NCBI RefSeq assembly: GCF_030272615.1
Contig: NC_081409.1
Location: forward strand, 474,110,573-474,174,572
Length of the DNA: 64,000 bases
Direction: 5' to 3'
Source: Cryptomeria japonica
Lineage: Eukaryota; Streptophyta; Pinopsida; Cupressales; Cupressaceae
The notes under the pieces are model-generated. The model was not told where the DNA came from, searched no databases, and saw only the letters and a list, made by a program, of their open reading frames with translations. The position numbers and the translations under genes were made by a program. The number at the start of each line of letters is the position of its first letter. The stretch's first letter is position 1. Positions 22,021 through 34,653 of this stretch are shown here, one piece after another.

Positions 22021-23697
22021 CGATGACCCCTTGAGTCATTATTTGTTTTAGTAGTTGAAGTGATTCATTATTTGTTAAGAGACTCTACTTTAAACCCACC
22101 AGTGGAAGAGTTGCCTCTCCTTATTAGGGATCACCTGTGGATGTTTGGTTTGCAAATAATACATTAAAAATTTCAAAGCTTTAAAAAGGAGAATTTGTCT
22201 AACTTGAATTTAAGCAAATTACATATTTCCCAGCTTCTGAATCTACAATTCACCTGCAAAAGACTTGTGCTCTTGGCTAAATAGATTACCCACCAGACTT
22301 ATGATCCTAATGAGGTAATTATACGTCTTGGAATCGTTTTCATACCAATGTTTCTATTATATACATGGCCATTAGTTCTGTATAGAGTTGAAATGAAGCA
22401 AAACAAATGGCATTAATACAAATATAATGGCGATGACTGTTTCACTGGTAGAAATGCTCAAAGCAACATAATATAAAAGTGAGAACAGTTTCGCTAGTCT
22501 AAACAGTAAGTACTTATTTGTCCAAAATGAACCTCAACCTTGAACAGCATCTGCAGAGTTTGTTTAAAATTTAATTTCAAAGAAAATTTTCAAGATCCTA
22601 AACCTTCTACAAATGTAACCATGGCCCTTGAGGTGGATGAGATGGCTGGATAGTTGAGGAGAAATGACTAAATCCTAAAGCTATTCATTTGTTTGATGAT
22701 AAACGATCTAATATTTAAATTCATGTTAATGATATGCTAATATGGACAATTTCTGACTGATTTCTTATAACGAGGCAATAAGAAAAAATTGAAAGGAAAC
22801 AAAAGAGTGCTCACAAACTTCAACGCACAAGACATCTCATATTTGGCTTTATCGAAGTGCTAATGCAGTTGCAAGTTCCAGAAAATGATTTCCAAGGTTT
22901 ATTAGTTACTGGCTGACTTTTGAGAGATTAAAAAATAGATATGTTGAGATATTGAGACAAATAACATCTTAGTATGGAATCCTGCTAAGCAACCTCCCTC
23001 TCCTGAAAGGAGATAAAGTGGACTTCTGGTTCCATGATACACATCAATTATTTTACCTCTCTCCAAGACTATCTCCTATAAATAGGAATCAACAAATAAA
23101 GGAGCCTTCCTTTCCAGTGTTACTGGTTGGTGTGATCTCCGTACCCTTCACCTCACCCTCTTAGCAAAAATTGGCAGCATAACTACCTCAATAAAACAGT
23201 GGCTTACTTTAATAACAACCATGCCTATCTGCAGTTGTACATAAAGATCCATAAGACAAGAAATGCTTGGCTTATACTTGTTGAGTATTACAATAAATTT
23301 GTTGCAGTATTTTGAGTTGCCAATCCGATCCATAAACTGCAGTGGATATTCCACTTCACTGTTTACAAACTAAGGATTTATCTATGCTAGCTTCACAAAC
23401 TCCCTTCTCTTGACCAATAGACTTGCCACTAGCTTTAAGTAATCAGAGTCCAAAAGGACACCTGCAATGTAGCCTAAAAGTACAGGAAAAAGACTGAAAC
23501 AGAAAGAAGCGTGCATGAAATTGAGACTAAACAAGCATACACCTGGAGGAGCCCTTAAATGGGAAAAAGCTCCTGCAAAAGTGAACTTTAACTCCTCATG
23601 TTGCTATATATGAACCTCTACAAGTAGGTTCAATGTCAGTAGAACCTTCAAGAACTCATGAAAACAAGAACAGATGAGTTCCACACCTACAAAATGC
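22021..23697. other. Non-coding interval, possible LINE decay
   Basis: There is no supported gene. A 68-codon minus frame at 23148-23354 was examined as a TIM10 exon and rejected. The stretch 22980-23130 has faint LINE-like phrases in broken frames. Confidence 0.35.
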
Positions 23698-23705
23698 CTG
23701 CAACT

Positions 23706-24510
23706 CTAAGTTACCGGGTTACTTGCCTGGACCCGGATCCCCCAAGTTCCAGTCTGGTTCCCCCCGGGTCCTGGTCCTGGGCCGGTTCTTCCAAGGTCCA
23801 GACAGGGTCCCGCCCAAGCCCTGTCAGTTCGTCCCTGTCAAACCCAGAAGAACCCGGCCAGAATTTTGCCCCTTTTCACAGAACATAGGCCAGAATTTGA
23901 TGGAAACGTGTTTTTTTTTACTTTTTAAATTTTTTTTTTAATGCCAAAAAGGCATATTTGACCCCCAACCCTAATTTGATGACTTAAAACATTAAAAAGG
24001 TAAGAGCTACTTCATTTTTGCACGATAGAATAAAAAACATTACTTCTTTGCTCCATTGCTGAACTTCCTTTTTTGCTTGCCATTTCTCAAGGAGTTGAAG
24101 ATTGATTGTTGCTTGTTCCTGGTTCTTAGCTGGTTCTTCTAATCTACCACGGCATATAGAGGATGATGATGATATTTTTAATGACCCATATGATATTTGA
24201 TCAGTGATGGCTGATTGTTGTAGCTTGACATTATTATTTTTGAACTAAAACATTAATATGGTGGTGTATTTACTGTTTTGCTATGTTATTTGAACTAAAA
24301 CTTTAATATATGATGATGTATTTTGCTATGTTATTTAACTATTAGCATAGTGGTGTATTTTAAACTTAACTACTGCTGTTTATATGTATATATTTTTTTT
24401 TTTTATATGTTTTTGTACTAACGAACACAAAAACCCAAAAAAAAATTCCCAAACCCATGAACCCGAACCTCGAACCCAAACCTGAGCCCAAACCGGAACC
24501 GGCAACTTAG
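23706..24510. mobile_element. Non-autonomous hAT element (805 bp), TSD CTGCAACT
   Basis: CTGCAACT occurs at 23698-23705 and again at 24511-24518. The ends are CTAAGTTACCGGGT and, inverted, CTAAGTTGCCGGTT (12 of 14 identical). Subterminal sequence is rich in CCGG, GGACCC and GAACCC words on both sides (23715-23850 and 24430-24505), while the core is AT-rich. A short acidic frame near 24150 (IEDDDDIFNDPYDI) may be the vestige of a transposase tail. It is not a copy of the element at 20372; the termini differ. Confidence 0.85.
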
Positions 24511-24575
24511 CTGCAACTCCATGAAAACTCTGTACATTAGTCTGCAACACCTTTCTGTGAATTGTTGAACACTTA

Positions 24576-24697
24576 GGAAGATTGGAGTATGAACCAGCCC
24601 TTGCACAATGTCTTACATTTATTCTTAAACTTTGAAGGAAGATTGGAGTATGAAGCAGCCCTTGCACAATGTCTTACATTTATCCTTTGAAGAAAAT
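24576..24697. repeat. Two tandem copies of a 61-bp unit
   Basis: The second copy starts at 24637. Both contain GGAAGATTGGAGTATGAA and CAGCCCTTGCACAATGTC. It lies just outside the hAT element. Confidence 0.85.
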
Positions 24698-25589
24698 GTT
24701 AGGAAGAGGAAGAGACAATGTTTGCAACCATTGCTCTGCCCAATAAGACAAACTGTACTAAACAATTGCTTTCATGAAACCGGCAAAAGTGAAACTACCA
24801 GAGTGATTGCAAAACAACCCCTGCTAAAGCTGCCAATTTTGTCAACAACACAAAATGATTTGTTTTCTGCATCACTCCCTTGAAATTTTAACCCCACTAA
24901 GATGCTCCACATCAACTCAAGGTAATCTTCAGTACAGTGGAATGTTTGGTATGTTTTGAGTCTTTGAAGTTCTTAAAAACCTTCTAGGTTGATAGTGACA
25001 ACCATGGGCACTTTAATAATGACTATGATCCAATTGTTCAGATCAAACAAACAATAAAAATATTCTGAAATCAAATTTTAAATTAAATATCAAGGTCAAA
25101 TAGGCATCTACTTTACATATTTCAACCAAAAACGTGTCTTTGTATGCAAAGTTGACCAAACTATGTAAGGGGAGGATGGGAGTTAGTTACATATTCAGCA
25201 AGACATATAAAACAACTCCGGGAAATCTCCTAGTTTTAAAAAAAAAATGATTCTCCTAAATTCTCAGCTCCAAGCCAGATATATTTCTGCTTAAGAAATG
25301 AGCACCCTCTAGAAAGATTTGAAAGGAAAACCTTTGCTAGGAAGGATGCAAATATTTCATAGGCCTGTTTCATTCAACCTAGGGTTTCAGACCTGGGTCT
25401 AGATATTTTTCAAATTTATTTTCTCAAATTGAAGAAGTAAAAAAAAATCAATGCCTTGGGATCTATGCCACATGTTTTGACTGATTTTGACTAGGCAATC
25501 AAACTTTTGCTGCAACTCCTCTTTTTTGACCTCGTTTTTTGTGCATTGGAAGACGGGAGGGATAGCGTAGTTGACCAGCCTCATGCTGG
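24698..25589. other. Non-coding, left flank of copia B
   Basis: No LTR or primer-binding site was identified upstream of the gag-like sequence of copia B. The 5' LTR is missing or too decayed to see. Confidence 0.4.
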
Positions 25590-28500
25590 AAGGTAGTCAA
25601 TGCTTCAACAGCAAGAATTACAACACGTGGAAACAGCGCATACTCACTATTTTTGAATACCGATGCCCGGAAGATTGTTTTGGGTAAAACTGCTCGTCCC
25701 TTGGCAGCAGGAAAAGACCAGGACAAGTTCGATGAGTGCAATCAGGAAGCGGTTATTCTCATTAAGTTGTCAGTCACTAATGACATGGTTCCACAAGTGT
25801 CGTCTGACAAGACAGCTATGGAGATCTGGACGCATCTAAAGAATCTCCATGAAACGTCAAACAAATGAAGAGCATTCTTTCTAAAGAATATGTTGTTTCC
25901 AATCATGATGGACGAAAAGATATCCCTATAGGAGCGTCTTACGAAGATTAGGGATATTCATGATCAACTAGAGGCCATTAATCGCAAGATGGAAGAAGAG
26001 GATATGGTGGTTATCATGCTAAAAAGCTTACCACAATCCTATGAACAATTCATCGAAACGCTCAATATTACGTCCACCAGTGTTGACCTCAAGTTTGGTG
26101 ACCTATGCAACAAGCTCCTGCAATAAGACAGATGGAAGCAGCAGTTTGGGAGCAACAACGAAACACCCACTATAGAACAAGCATTTACTACTAAAGCCAC
26201 GGATAAAAGCAAAGGCAAAGGCAGGCCCTTTCAGCCACAAGGACAAAGCAAACCTGAGGATAGCTCCAAAAAGGTTATTACGTGTCATTATTGTGGTAAG
26301 TTTGGCCATATGAAGAAACAATGCAAAAAAGGATTAGCTGACGAGAAATCCAACCGAGGTGGGTCTCAGCAGAAGGCCCATGTTGCAGAACATTCTGAGC
26401 AAAAGGAGTTTGCCTTTTATGCATTTATGGCCAAAAGACCAGCAAACCATGTCAATCATCTACCTAGTATATTGATTCTAAACCTTCTTGATATTTCACA
26501 CACAGAAGAGATTGGTTCACAAAGTACAAGGTTTGCTCCAATTATGTGATCTTTGGAGGATGAGAAGAGTATACAGTTGTTGGCAAGGGCAACATTAAGA
26601 TTACATCTAGTGGGAGAAATCGCATATGCCTCAATGTATACTATGTTTCAGGCATGGAGCTCAATCTACTCTCTGAGTCAAATTATGCGACACTATCCGA
26701 AGTTGGATATCGTCGTCAATGCACACAAGTGCAACATTGTTGATAACGAATCCAAGAAGACAATTGCAAATGGCCTTGAAGATCATGGATTGTATAGGTT
26801 GCTTGATACTGGAGAGTCTCAGAAGCTTGCAATGGCTGCAAAGAGTTCTTCCATCGACAGTATGGGCATCTCAACTTATCATATCTTAGTTCACTCGATA
26901 GAATATGGTAGAAGACTTACCTGAAATCCAACATCAGACACATGGTGTGTGCGTAGCGTGCCAAGTAGGGAAGCAACATCGAACTCCATTCTCTAACGGA
27001 CAAGCTTGGAGAGCATCCAAAGTCTTGTAGCTAGTTCATGTCAATGTTTGTGGACCAATGAATATTGCATCAGTCGCTGGTGCCAAGTATTTTCTTCTAT
27101 TTGTTGATGATTTTAGTAGGAGAATGTGGGTGTTTTTCCTATAAACAAAATCAGATGTGTTTAATAAATTTCAGAAATTTAAAGCATTAGTTGAAAAAGA
27201 GTTAGGACATCAGATCATAACTCTTAAGTCAGATAATGGGGGTGAATTCTATTGCAATGAATTCACCAACTTTTGTGCTAAACACAAAATCAAACGTCAT
27301 CTTACCACACCCTATAACCCTCAACAGAATAGTGTTGTTGAGCAGAGGAACCATCCCATTACGGAAATGTCTCATTGTATGTTGGAGAACAAGAATGTGC
27401 CTAAGAAGTTTTGGGCTGAGGCAGTGTATACTGCAGTGTACCTTCTAAATTAATCTCCCACATAGGCCATCAAGAAGATGACTCCCGAGGAAGCGTGATC
27501 TAGGAGGAAACCAAAAATCAGCCACCTCAAGGTTTTTGGTTTGACTGCATATTCTTGGATTCCAAATGCAAAGAGAACAAAACTGGATTCCAAAAGTTAG
27601 AAGTTGATCCTTACAAGCTACAATGACAATCATAAAGCCTATCAATTGACTGATGTGGACACTGATCGTCTCATATTCAATAGAGATGTGGTTTTTGATG
27701 AAGGTGGGCCTTTTTTGCTATGTTCTCCCATCCAACATCATGAAGATCAGCCTCTGCAAACAAAAGATAGTGTTAGGCTTCCATTAGCTTCACCTAAAGG
27801 GAGGGATTCTGATGATTCCGAACTTGAACTTGTGGAATCCCCTAGGCATGACATTGTACTACTAGAGTTTCCTTTAGATAACCTAGATCAGCATCCAAAT
27901 GATTTTATTCCAAGCAGCCCAAGTCATGTTGATACTCCTGATTTGGAGGCAAATGGTTCTACGCTCCAACCTAAGTGTTGGGAAATGCTTATCGGTGTTG
28001 TTTAGGATGATGAGCTTGTTGAGGGTAGCTAATCTAGAGGCAAGAGCAAGAAGAAAAACACAGTCAATTTTGCTCTTATGGCCAGCATTCGAAGTGTTTA
28101 TGAGCCCCAAACTTATTCAGAGGCAAAAGGTAAACCTAAAAGGAAAAAGGCTATGTAAGTTGAGCATTATAGTCTTTTGGAAAACAACAATTGGGTTTTT
28201 GCAAATCTCCTACCAAGGAAGAAACCCATTGGCTGCAAATGGGTCTATAAAGTGAAGTACAAAGCTAATGGAGCTCTTGATAAATACAAAGCTCAGTTCG
28301 TGGCTAAAGGGTTCTCACAAAGAGAAGGTGTTGACTATGAAGAAACCTTTGCTCCTACAGCAAAGATGAGCACAATCTGGCTGAAAAGTCCACCAAATGG
28401 ATGTGAAAAGTGCCTTCCTCAATGGTGATTTGGAGGAAGAGGTCTACATGACGCAAAATTAAGGTTTCAAGGTTGCAAGTAAAGAGCACCAGGTATGCAA

Positions 28501-29620
28501 ACTGGTGAAGGCTCTTTATGGCCTAAAGCAAGCCCTCAGGGCATGGTACATCAAGATTGATCAATATTTTGTTGCACAAGGGTTTCAGAGAAGTCCTTCA
28601 AATCCCAACTTGTATGTCAAGAGTGTTGGTAATGACATCATTTTTCTTGTCATCTATGTGGATGATATCATGATTACTAGTAGTAGAGCATAGTTGCTTG
28701 AGCAAATCAAATTGAATTTGTGTCAGGCGTTTGATATGGCAGATTTGGGACTTCTACATTATTGACTCGATGTAGAGGTTTGGCAAAAAAGTGTCAGCAT
28801 TGTCATTTCTCAGTAGAAGTATGCCAAGAGTTTGCTAGATAAGTTCAAGATGACAAATTGCAAACCTTCATCTACACCTATGCAAAAAGGGCTGAAACTA
28901 TCAGCCAAATCAAATTCACTAGTGGTGAATGAATCGGCATTCAGGCAACTAGTTGGCAGCCTCATCTATCTTACAGCCACTATACTTGATCTTAGTTATG
29001 TTGTGAGATATATATCTTGTTTCATGACAACCCTTAAAGCAGAACATTGGGTTGCAGCGAAGCATGTACTCAAATATGTGAAAGGGACACTTGACTTTGA
29101 CATTTTATACAGCAGAAGCAAAGATCCTCGGCTGATTGGTTTAATAGACTTAGATTGGGCAGGTTTTGTTGATGACAAGAAGTCTACTTTTGGATATGTC
29201 TTCAGTCTTGGTATGGATGCAATCACATGGACCAATAAGAAGCAATAGGTAGTAGCTCTTTCCTCAATCGAAACAAAGTATCAGGGAACTTTTAAGACAG
29301 CATGTGAAGCAATATGGCTACAAAGGGTGCTTTTTGACATGAAAATGTCTCAAGCAGGGCCTTCACCCTTGTTTCGTAACAATCAAGGGGTGCTAAAACT
29401 TGCCCAAAATCCAGTCTCCACAAGCAAACCCAACATGTAGAGCTTCATTGTTACTTCATCCAACAACTTGTTGAGGATGGAACTGTGATCTTGCAATATG
29501 TTCCAACTGAGGACCAGACTACAGACATTCTCACCAAGTCTCTAAGCCCAGACAAGTCTATAAAATTTAGGGGGCAACTTGGTGTATTTAGTAGAATGAC
29601 CATTAAGGAAGGGTACTAAA
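25590..29620 (+). pseudogene. Copia B: near-full gag-PR-IN-RT-RNase H remnant
   Basis: Gag starts at about 25590 (FNSKNYNTWKQRILTIFEY), with the UBN2-like body to 26125. A CCHC knuckle CHYCGKFGHMKKQC lies at 26283-26324. Protease is poorly preserved. The GAG-pre-integrase region is deleted in part (26850-26960). Integrase core and GGEF..NEF..FC, then TPYNPQQNSVVEQRN, lie near 27200-27350. RT runs from KKPIGCKWVYKVKYKANGAL near 28215, loses about ten residues at 28380, and keeps YVDD at 28655-28666. RNase H follows, with DLDWAGFVDDKKS near 29150, ending at MTIKEGY and a stop at 29619. Purine-rich AAGGAAGGGT and AT-rich putative 3' LTR follow. More than ten stops or shifts: inactive. Same lineage as copia A. 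Confidence 0.92.
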
Positions 29621-30276
29621 GTAATTAATGTTATATTTAATTGTCATAAATGCAATTTAGTAACTTTTTGTGTTTCTTAGTTTAGATCAGTTCACAATTG
29701 TTTCTAATTTAGAATCATCATTTTCTAATTTGTTATTTATGGAGTCTTTTGTCTCCATTGTTCAATATATCGATTTACCATTTCACTTCTGACCCATTAT
29801 CCAATCAGACTAAACATTTGAACATAAGGGAGTCCAAATGGAGAAATCAAGACTTTAGGAACAAATAGTTCTCACCTAGTCATTGGACAGAACACCCATT
29901 CAAAATACTGTGCTTAGTTTTATACTTTTGTTAATTCATAAAAATTTATTGTGCATGAGTTTAACCCAAACTCTTGCATAAAAATTGATTCATTAAAGCC
30001 TTCGTTCAGCACCATGTTGTCAGTGGCATTCAATGCAGCCCACTTAAGGTCACAAATCTAATAGTTTGGCTGCTTAGCATGCCTAATGCATTTTTTTTTA
30101 CCAGTTCTAGAGTGTTAGTGTGAAAGGAAAAAATTTAATTTGCACAGCATGTATCTATCAATACTCAAGAGTGAACACAAAACAAAAAAATAAAGAATTC
30201 AAACAGTAAATTCTTGTAATTTTGCATCTATTACTGAGAAATGTGTCAAAATGATGTATAAGTTATAACGAAATAC
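29621..30276 (-). other. Probable TIM10 intron 2 with putative copia B 3' LTR start
   Basis: It begins with AT-rich sequence that may be the truncated 3' LTR of copia B (29621 to about 29900). It ends at a good GT donor, on the gene's strand, at 30275-30276. No TIM10 exon encoding CX3C cysteine pairs was found in this interval. Confidence 0.45.
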
Positions 30277-31052
30277 TTGTTGAAAAGTTCAACTCTGTAC
30301 GCCATTTCCTGCTCTGCCATGCCAAAAATCTGCAACCAGACAAAACAACCACAGTCATTCTTGTTTACATGCAGTTGAAACTAAACCCTTATGCAGTAAG
30401 TTATGACTCCAAATTCCTACTCTGCTGTCACTTCTTCGCTATTTATGTCCATTGTCAATTATTTCTTTTAATTCTTAAATTCATCCGGTGGCATGTATAG
30501 GCATTGAAGTGAACATCAATCTCTCCAGAATCAAATGCCAGAATTGTTTTCCCTTTCAAAAGACCTTTATAGAATTATATTTCTCTGCAAAACACAACTT
30601 TTTCAAACTTCCTATAAGTGCACAGTTCACTTCCCAGCTTGTCATAAAATCAGAACCCAGCAGCACAATCTTTAAATAGCATATGAAGTGGAAAAAAACT
30701 CTTGCCTAGAGTCTTAGCATGCCAAATTGTCATCTGGCTTGGCTGTTACATAAGGAGCAAACTTTTAACTTTACCATTGTCTCTCTACATTTTTCAAATG
30801 GCCCAAAATAAAAATATCTTTCGCGAAACTAGCCTGCATATAATCCTATATCGCTATATCGGACCATGTCAGCTAAGTTTCAACATTAAATTGGAAATAT
30901 TCGCTTACTGTTAATGAAATATTTCAATATTGCAGGGCTTCAAAGTCAATGTAGCTAGAATCGCAAAAACACTTTACTCTCGCGATCATTTTAGATCTCT
31001 GATGCTAACATACCTGCTCTTTGTCTAATCCGGAGGGGGCATCGGACGCCAT
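30277..31052 (-). CDS. TIM10: Tim10, mitochondrial inner-membrane import chaperone (exons 1-2 only)
   Basis: Exon 1 (31014-31052) encodes MASDAPSGLDKEQ and ends CAG followed by GTATGT. Exon 2 (30277-30329) follows a GTTGCAG acceptor, encodes IFGMAEQEMAYRVELFN plus two bases of a lysine codon, and ends at a GTATTT donor. The joined sequence matches the start of plant Tim10: KEQ, then MA..EM.YRVELFNK. Tim10 forms a hexamer with Tim9 in the intermembrane space and escorts hydrophobic precursors. The twin CX3C motifs that define small Tims follow this point in known proteins, and I could not find their exon. Intron 1 is 684 bp. If exon 3 lies further left, intron 2 holds copia B and possibly both hAT elements. 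Intact splice sites and clean codons argue for a live gene, but a 5' duplicate fragment remains possible. Confidence 0.82.
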
Positions 31053-31132
31053 TCTGATGATTCACAGACAGCTAGCTAAGAGGAAGAAAACGATGACAAT
31101 GATGATTAATTTTGCAAGACCATTAAAGACAT

Positions 31133-31141
31133 AAACCCTAA
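31133..31141 (+). promoter_or_regulatory. Telo-box upstream of TIM10
   Basis: AAACCCTAA lies about 80 bp upstream of the TIM10 ATG. Telo-boxes near the transcription start are common in plant genes for translation and mitochondrial biogenesis, which fits this gene. CCCTAA-like words are also frequent further upstream, so chance is possible. Confidence 0.45.
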
Positions 31142-31619
31142 ATAAAAGTAACCGAACAATCAACGGTTTAGAAAATAAGATTTGGAGAAATTTATTTAGC
31201 ATCCTTTTGGTGTTTTTTTTGTCTTTGTAGTATTTTAATTTAAAGATAAGTAAAAAATATGTTAATAATTATTTAATAGACTAGTTGGCATGACATAGTG
31301 GAGAGTTAGATCAACTAGTATATCTATATTTTAAAAAACCTAAGTAGAATATGTCAAAAAATAAATTTAAAAATATTTAATATTCATAAATAATAGTAAA
31401 GAGTTGATTATAATGAGAATGATGTGAAATGGTTTAATAAATCATAAATAATAGTAAAGAGTTTATTACAATGAGATTGGTATGAAATAGTTTAATAAAT
31501 CTTTTAGACTATTTGAAGGAAAATTCAAAATATAAATATTTAACATTTGATTTATAATGATATAATAATATATAAATTTTAGATTTAATATATGTTATAT
31601 GTATTTTCTCTTGTAAAGT

Positions 31620-32310
31620 TAATCCTTATTGAAACCTAACCCTAATCATATTTCTAATTATAATTCTATTTCTAACATTAACCCTTATCTAATATTAAAT
31701 CTAACCAAAATTGAATCTAGACACTAACTCTATTTAGACCCTAATGTAACTTTGATCTTAATGCTAATTTATCCCTAACTCTAATTCTATCTTTAATTCC
31801 AATTTTAAACCTAACTTGAACCCTAATTTAACATTAAATCTAACCCTAAATGACCCCTAATGCTAACCATGTTTAAACCATAATCTAGCATTAACCCTAA
31901 CCATAATTAATCTTTTAACCTTCACCCTATTTAAACCCTATCCATACCCTAACTCAAATATTTTTCTTATAACCATAATTTTACCCTAACCCTAATTGAA
32001 CACTGGCCTTAACTCTTATTGAACCCTAATATAACACTACCCTAGCCCTAACCTTACTAATCTAATATTAACCCTAATAATATACAAACCATAGTCATAA
32101 TTAAGCCCTAACAATATCCTTATCTGAAATTTTTTCTTAAAACCCTAATTAAACCCTAACCCTATTTGAAACACTTATCTCTAAATTTAATTCTAACCTT
32201 AACCCTAATTGAACTATAACAGTAACTCTATTTGAACCTTAACTAAATTCAAACTTAATTGAATCATAGCCCTAACTCTAGTTGTAACACTAACCCTAAC
32301 TGTAATGTAA
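31620..32310. repeat. Degenerate telomere-like CCCTAA-rich block
   Basis: AACCCTAA, CCCTAACC and close variants (TAACCCTTA, AACCATAA) recur irregularly through the block, often mixed with CTAATTnAA words. They are on one strand orientation only. This resembles eroded interstitial telomeric sequence (plant unit CCCTAAA) or a simple repeat that drifted. Confidence 0.6.
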
Positions 32311-32343
32311 TGATGTAAGGCATTAATTAAATTTTCTCTACAA

Positions 32344-33020
32344 AGTTATTAAAAGTAGCCATCAAACATAAAATCTAAAATTGAATTAAAAATATGTTTT
32401 TTTTAGAATATATATAATTTAATATATCTTTATGCATGTCTCAATTAAATTCTAGATAGTATAATTTTTTAAGTTCAACAAAAATAGTTAAATATTCTAT
32501 TTTTAAATCAAATTCTATTAATTGAATAGTACAAGAACTACCTAATGTGTACTCAATCATTTTTTTTTTCTTTTAAAGAAAAAGTAATTTCCTTTATAGA
32601 AGTTATTAAAAGTAGTCATCAAACATAAAATTTAAACTTAAATTAAAGATATATATTTTTAAAAATATATAAAATTATAGATAATATCTCTATGCATGTC
32701 CCAATTAAATTAGATAATATAATTTTGAAGATCAAAACTAGTTTTTCTAAGACAAATTATATTAATTGAATAGTATAATGAATAATTAACTAATGTGTAC
32801 TTATAGAAAAAATATATATTTTTTAAAATTGTTTTCTTTAAAGAAATTTATTAAAGATAGTCATATAAAATAAAATTTAAAATTGAATTAAATATATGTT
32901 TTCTAAAAATATCTAAAACTAAAGATAATATCTTTCTGTATTTCTCAATTAAATTAAATAGTATAATTTTAAAGTTCAACAAAATCAATTAAAATTTCAT
33001 TTTTAAGTATAATGAATAAC
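32344..33020. repeat. Three-copy AT-rich tandem repeat, about 250-bp period
   Basis: Copies start near 32344, 32601 and 32846. Shared words include TTATTAAAAGTAG (ATTAAAGATAG in the third), CATCAAACATAAAAT, and CAATTAAATT with AGTATAATTTT. Divergence between copies is substantial. Confidence 0.75.
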
Positions 33021-33819
33021 TCTAAATTAAACATTGAAACGGGGTAGTGAGCTTAAACCTTATTTCACAATTTGAAATTTGTTGGTCATAGTTTCTTTTC
33101 TTCAATTGTCATTCATGGAATGAGAAGAAAAAAAAAGAGTAACAAATAAATCCATGATTAAAGTGGTCAAGGCTCTATACTAAAGTGATATCATAGACAT
33201 GAAAATTTGACAATTCTAGTAAATTATATTACCAATTGCAATTTCTGATATGAGCCAATTTTATTTTCAAAAGAAATCACTCAGAGATAACTTTGCCCTC
33301 AAATAAATATGCCTAAATTTGTCCCCTTTATCACTTACGTTATAAAAAGCCTCGTTGACCTTTTCTCCAAGAGCGTGGCATTGAAAAAAGGCCACCATAG
33401 TCACAAAAACATTATCATATAACAATTTGAAAAATATAGTACTCTTAAAACACAATAATAGATGAATTGGCATGACACAGTGTAGAATTAGATCAATAAT
33501 AGTTTGGGATCAATAGCATCTTGCAAGTTTAATCTATTGCAATGTTACCATGACGATGAAGATAAAACATATTAGGTTTGACCTTGATCCCGATTTTGAT
33601 TCATACTAGATACAATTGAGACTAACACAATTGATATTAAGTGTGCTCAAAGTAAAACAACTCACAAATATATAATATAATTAAATTTTAAGATAGTTTC
33701 AAAGTTAAATAAGCTAAATCTAAAATAAATCTAAAAGTTCAACAATTATATATTTTAAAAATAATATGCATTTATTATTTATCTATATTTTAGGTGAAGA
33801 GTTTTTTTTATTTAATATT

Positions 33820-34280
33820 ACTCCGATCCTAACTTTAATCCTAATTCTAAAACTAATCCTAACTTTAACTCTAATATTAACCCTTACTCTAATCCTAGAT
33901 TTCTAGCCATAATCCTAACCATAACAATAAGTGTTAATTTTAATTGTAACTACAACTTTGATTATAACCCTAATCATAGCTCTAATTTTAATTATAACCC
34001 TAACCTTAAGTATATTGTAAACATAATTCCATAACCCTAATTCTATCTCTAACCCTAACCCTAAATCATAAGCTTGACCCTAAGACTAATAATAGTCATA
34101 ATTATAACCTTAATTATAATTATAATTATAATTTTGACTTTAAACCAACTCTAATTTTAACCCTAACATTAAGATAATTTTACGAGTGTGATAAGGGGAA
34201 CTTTGTTTACATTCTTTCTAATCACAATAGTAACCCTTATTCTAACCCTCATTTGGAATCTAATCCTAACTTTAACCCTT
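33820..34280. repeat. Second degenerate CCCTAA-rich block
   Basis: Same character as 31620-32310: CTAACTTTAATCCTAA, AACCCTAATC and ACCCTAACCCTAA words, about 1.5 kb away and in the same orientation. Confidence 0.55.
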
Positions 34281-34524
34281 GTTTTGATTCTACCCTTGCC
34301 ATAATTCTAAGCCTAGCTCTACTTCTTATAATAAATCTAACCATGATTCTAAATCTAAATGTAATTATCGTTATTGTAAAAAGTGTCTTAATGCATCTAG
34401 TTATCTTTTATCTAGTTCATACACCTAGTAATCCTATTCCCACTAGATTAAGTTCACTTAGTGGTTTAGTTTTCTCACTTCATGGACATTTGACACATGC
34501 CTTCACACTTGTCCCAAGTGTTCC

Positions 34525-34653
34525 ACACACACACACACACATATACATATATTGTACACACACACACTTATGTATGTATACACATATATACATGTATATG
34601 TATATGTACATGTGTGTGTGTATACACATATACATACGTGTACATATACATAT
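34525..34653. repeat. CA/TG and ATAC microsatellite
   Basis: Runs of CA, then ATACATAT mixtures, then TG. The Ty3 element at 34654 is inserted at its right edge, and similar CA/TG DNA continues beyond 45409. Confidence 0.85.

Larger units (their letters stand above)
31143..34524. other. AT-rich intergenic region upstream of TIM10
   Basis: No coding sequence is supported. It contains two blocks of degenerate CCCTAA-rich DNA and a three-copy AT-rich satellite, listed separately. Frames at 33267-33473 and 34253-34672 are compositional. Confidence 0.6.

Noticed and set aside
23148-23354. Candidate third exon of TIM10 (KYCNKF phrase)
   Set aside because: Lacks the CX3C pairs and the conserved KRY/GENSC region of Tim10, and no matching splice phase.
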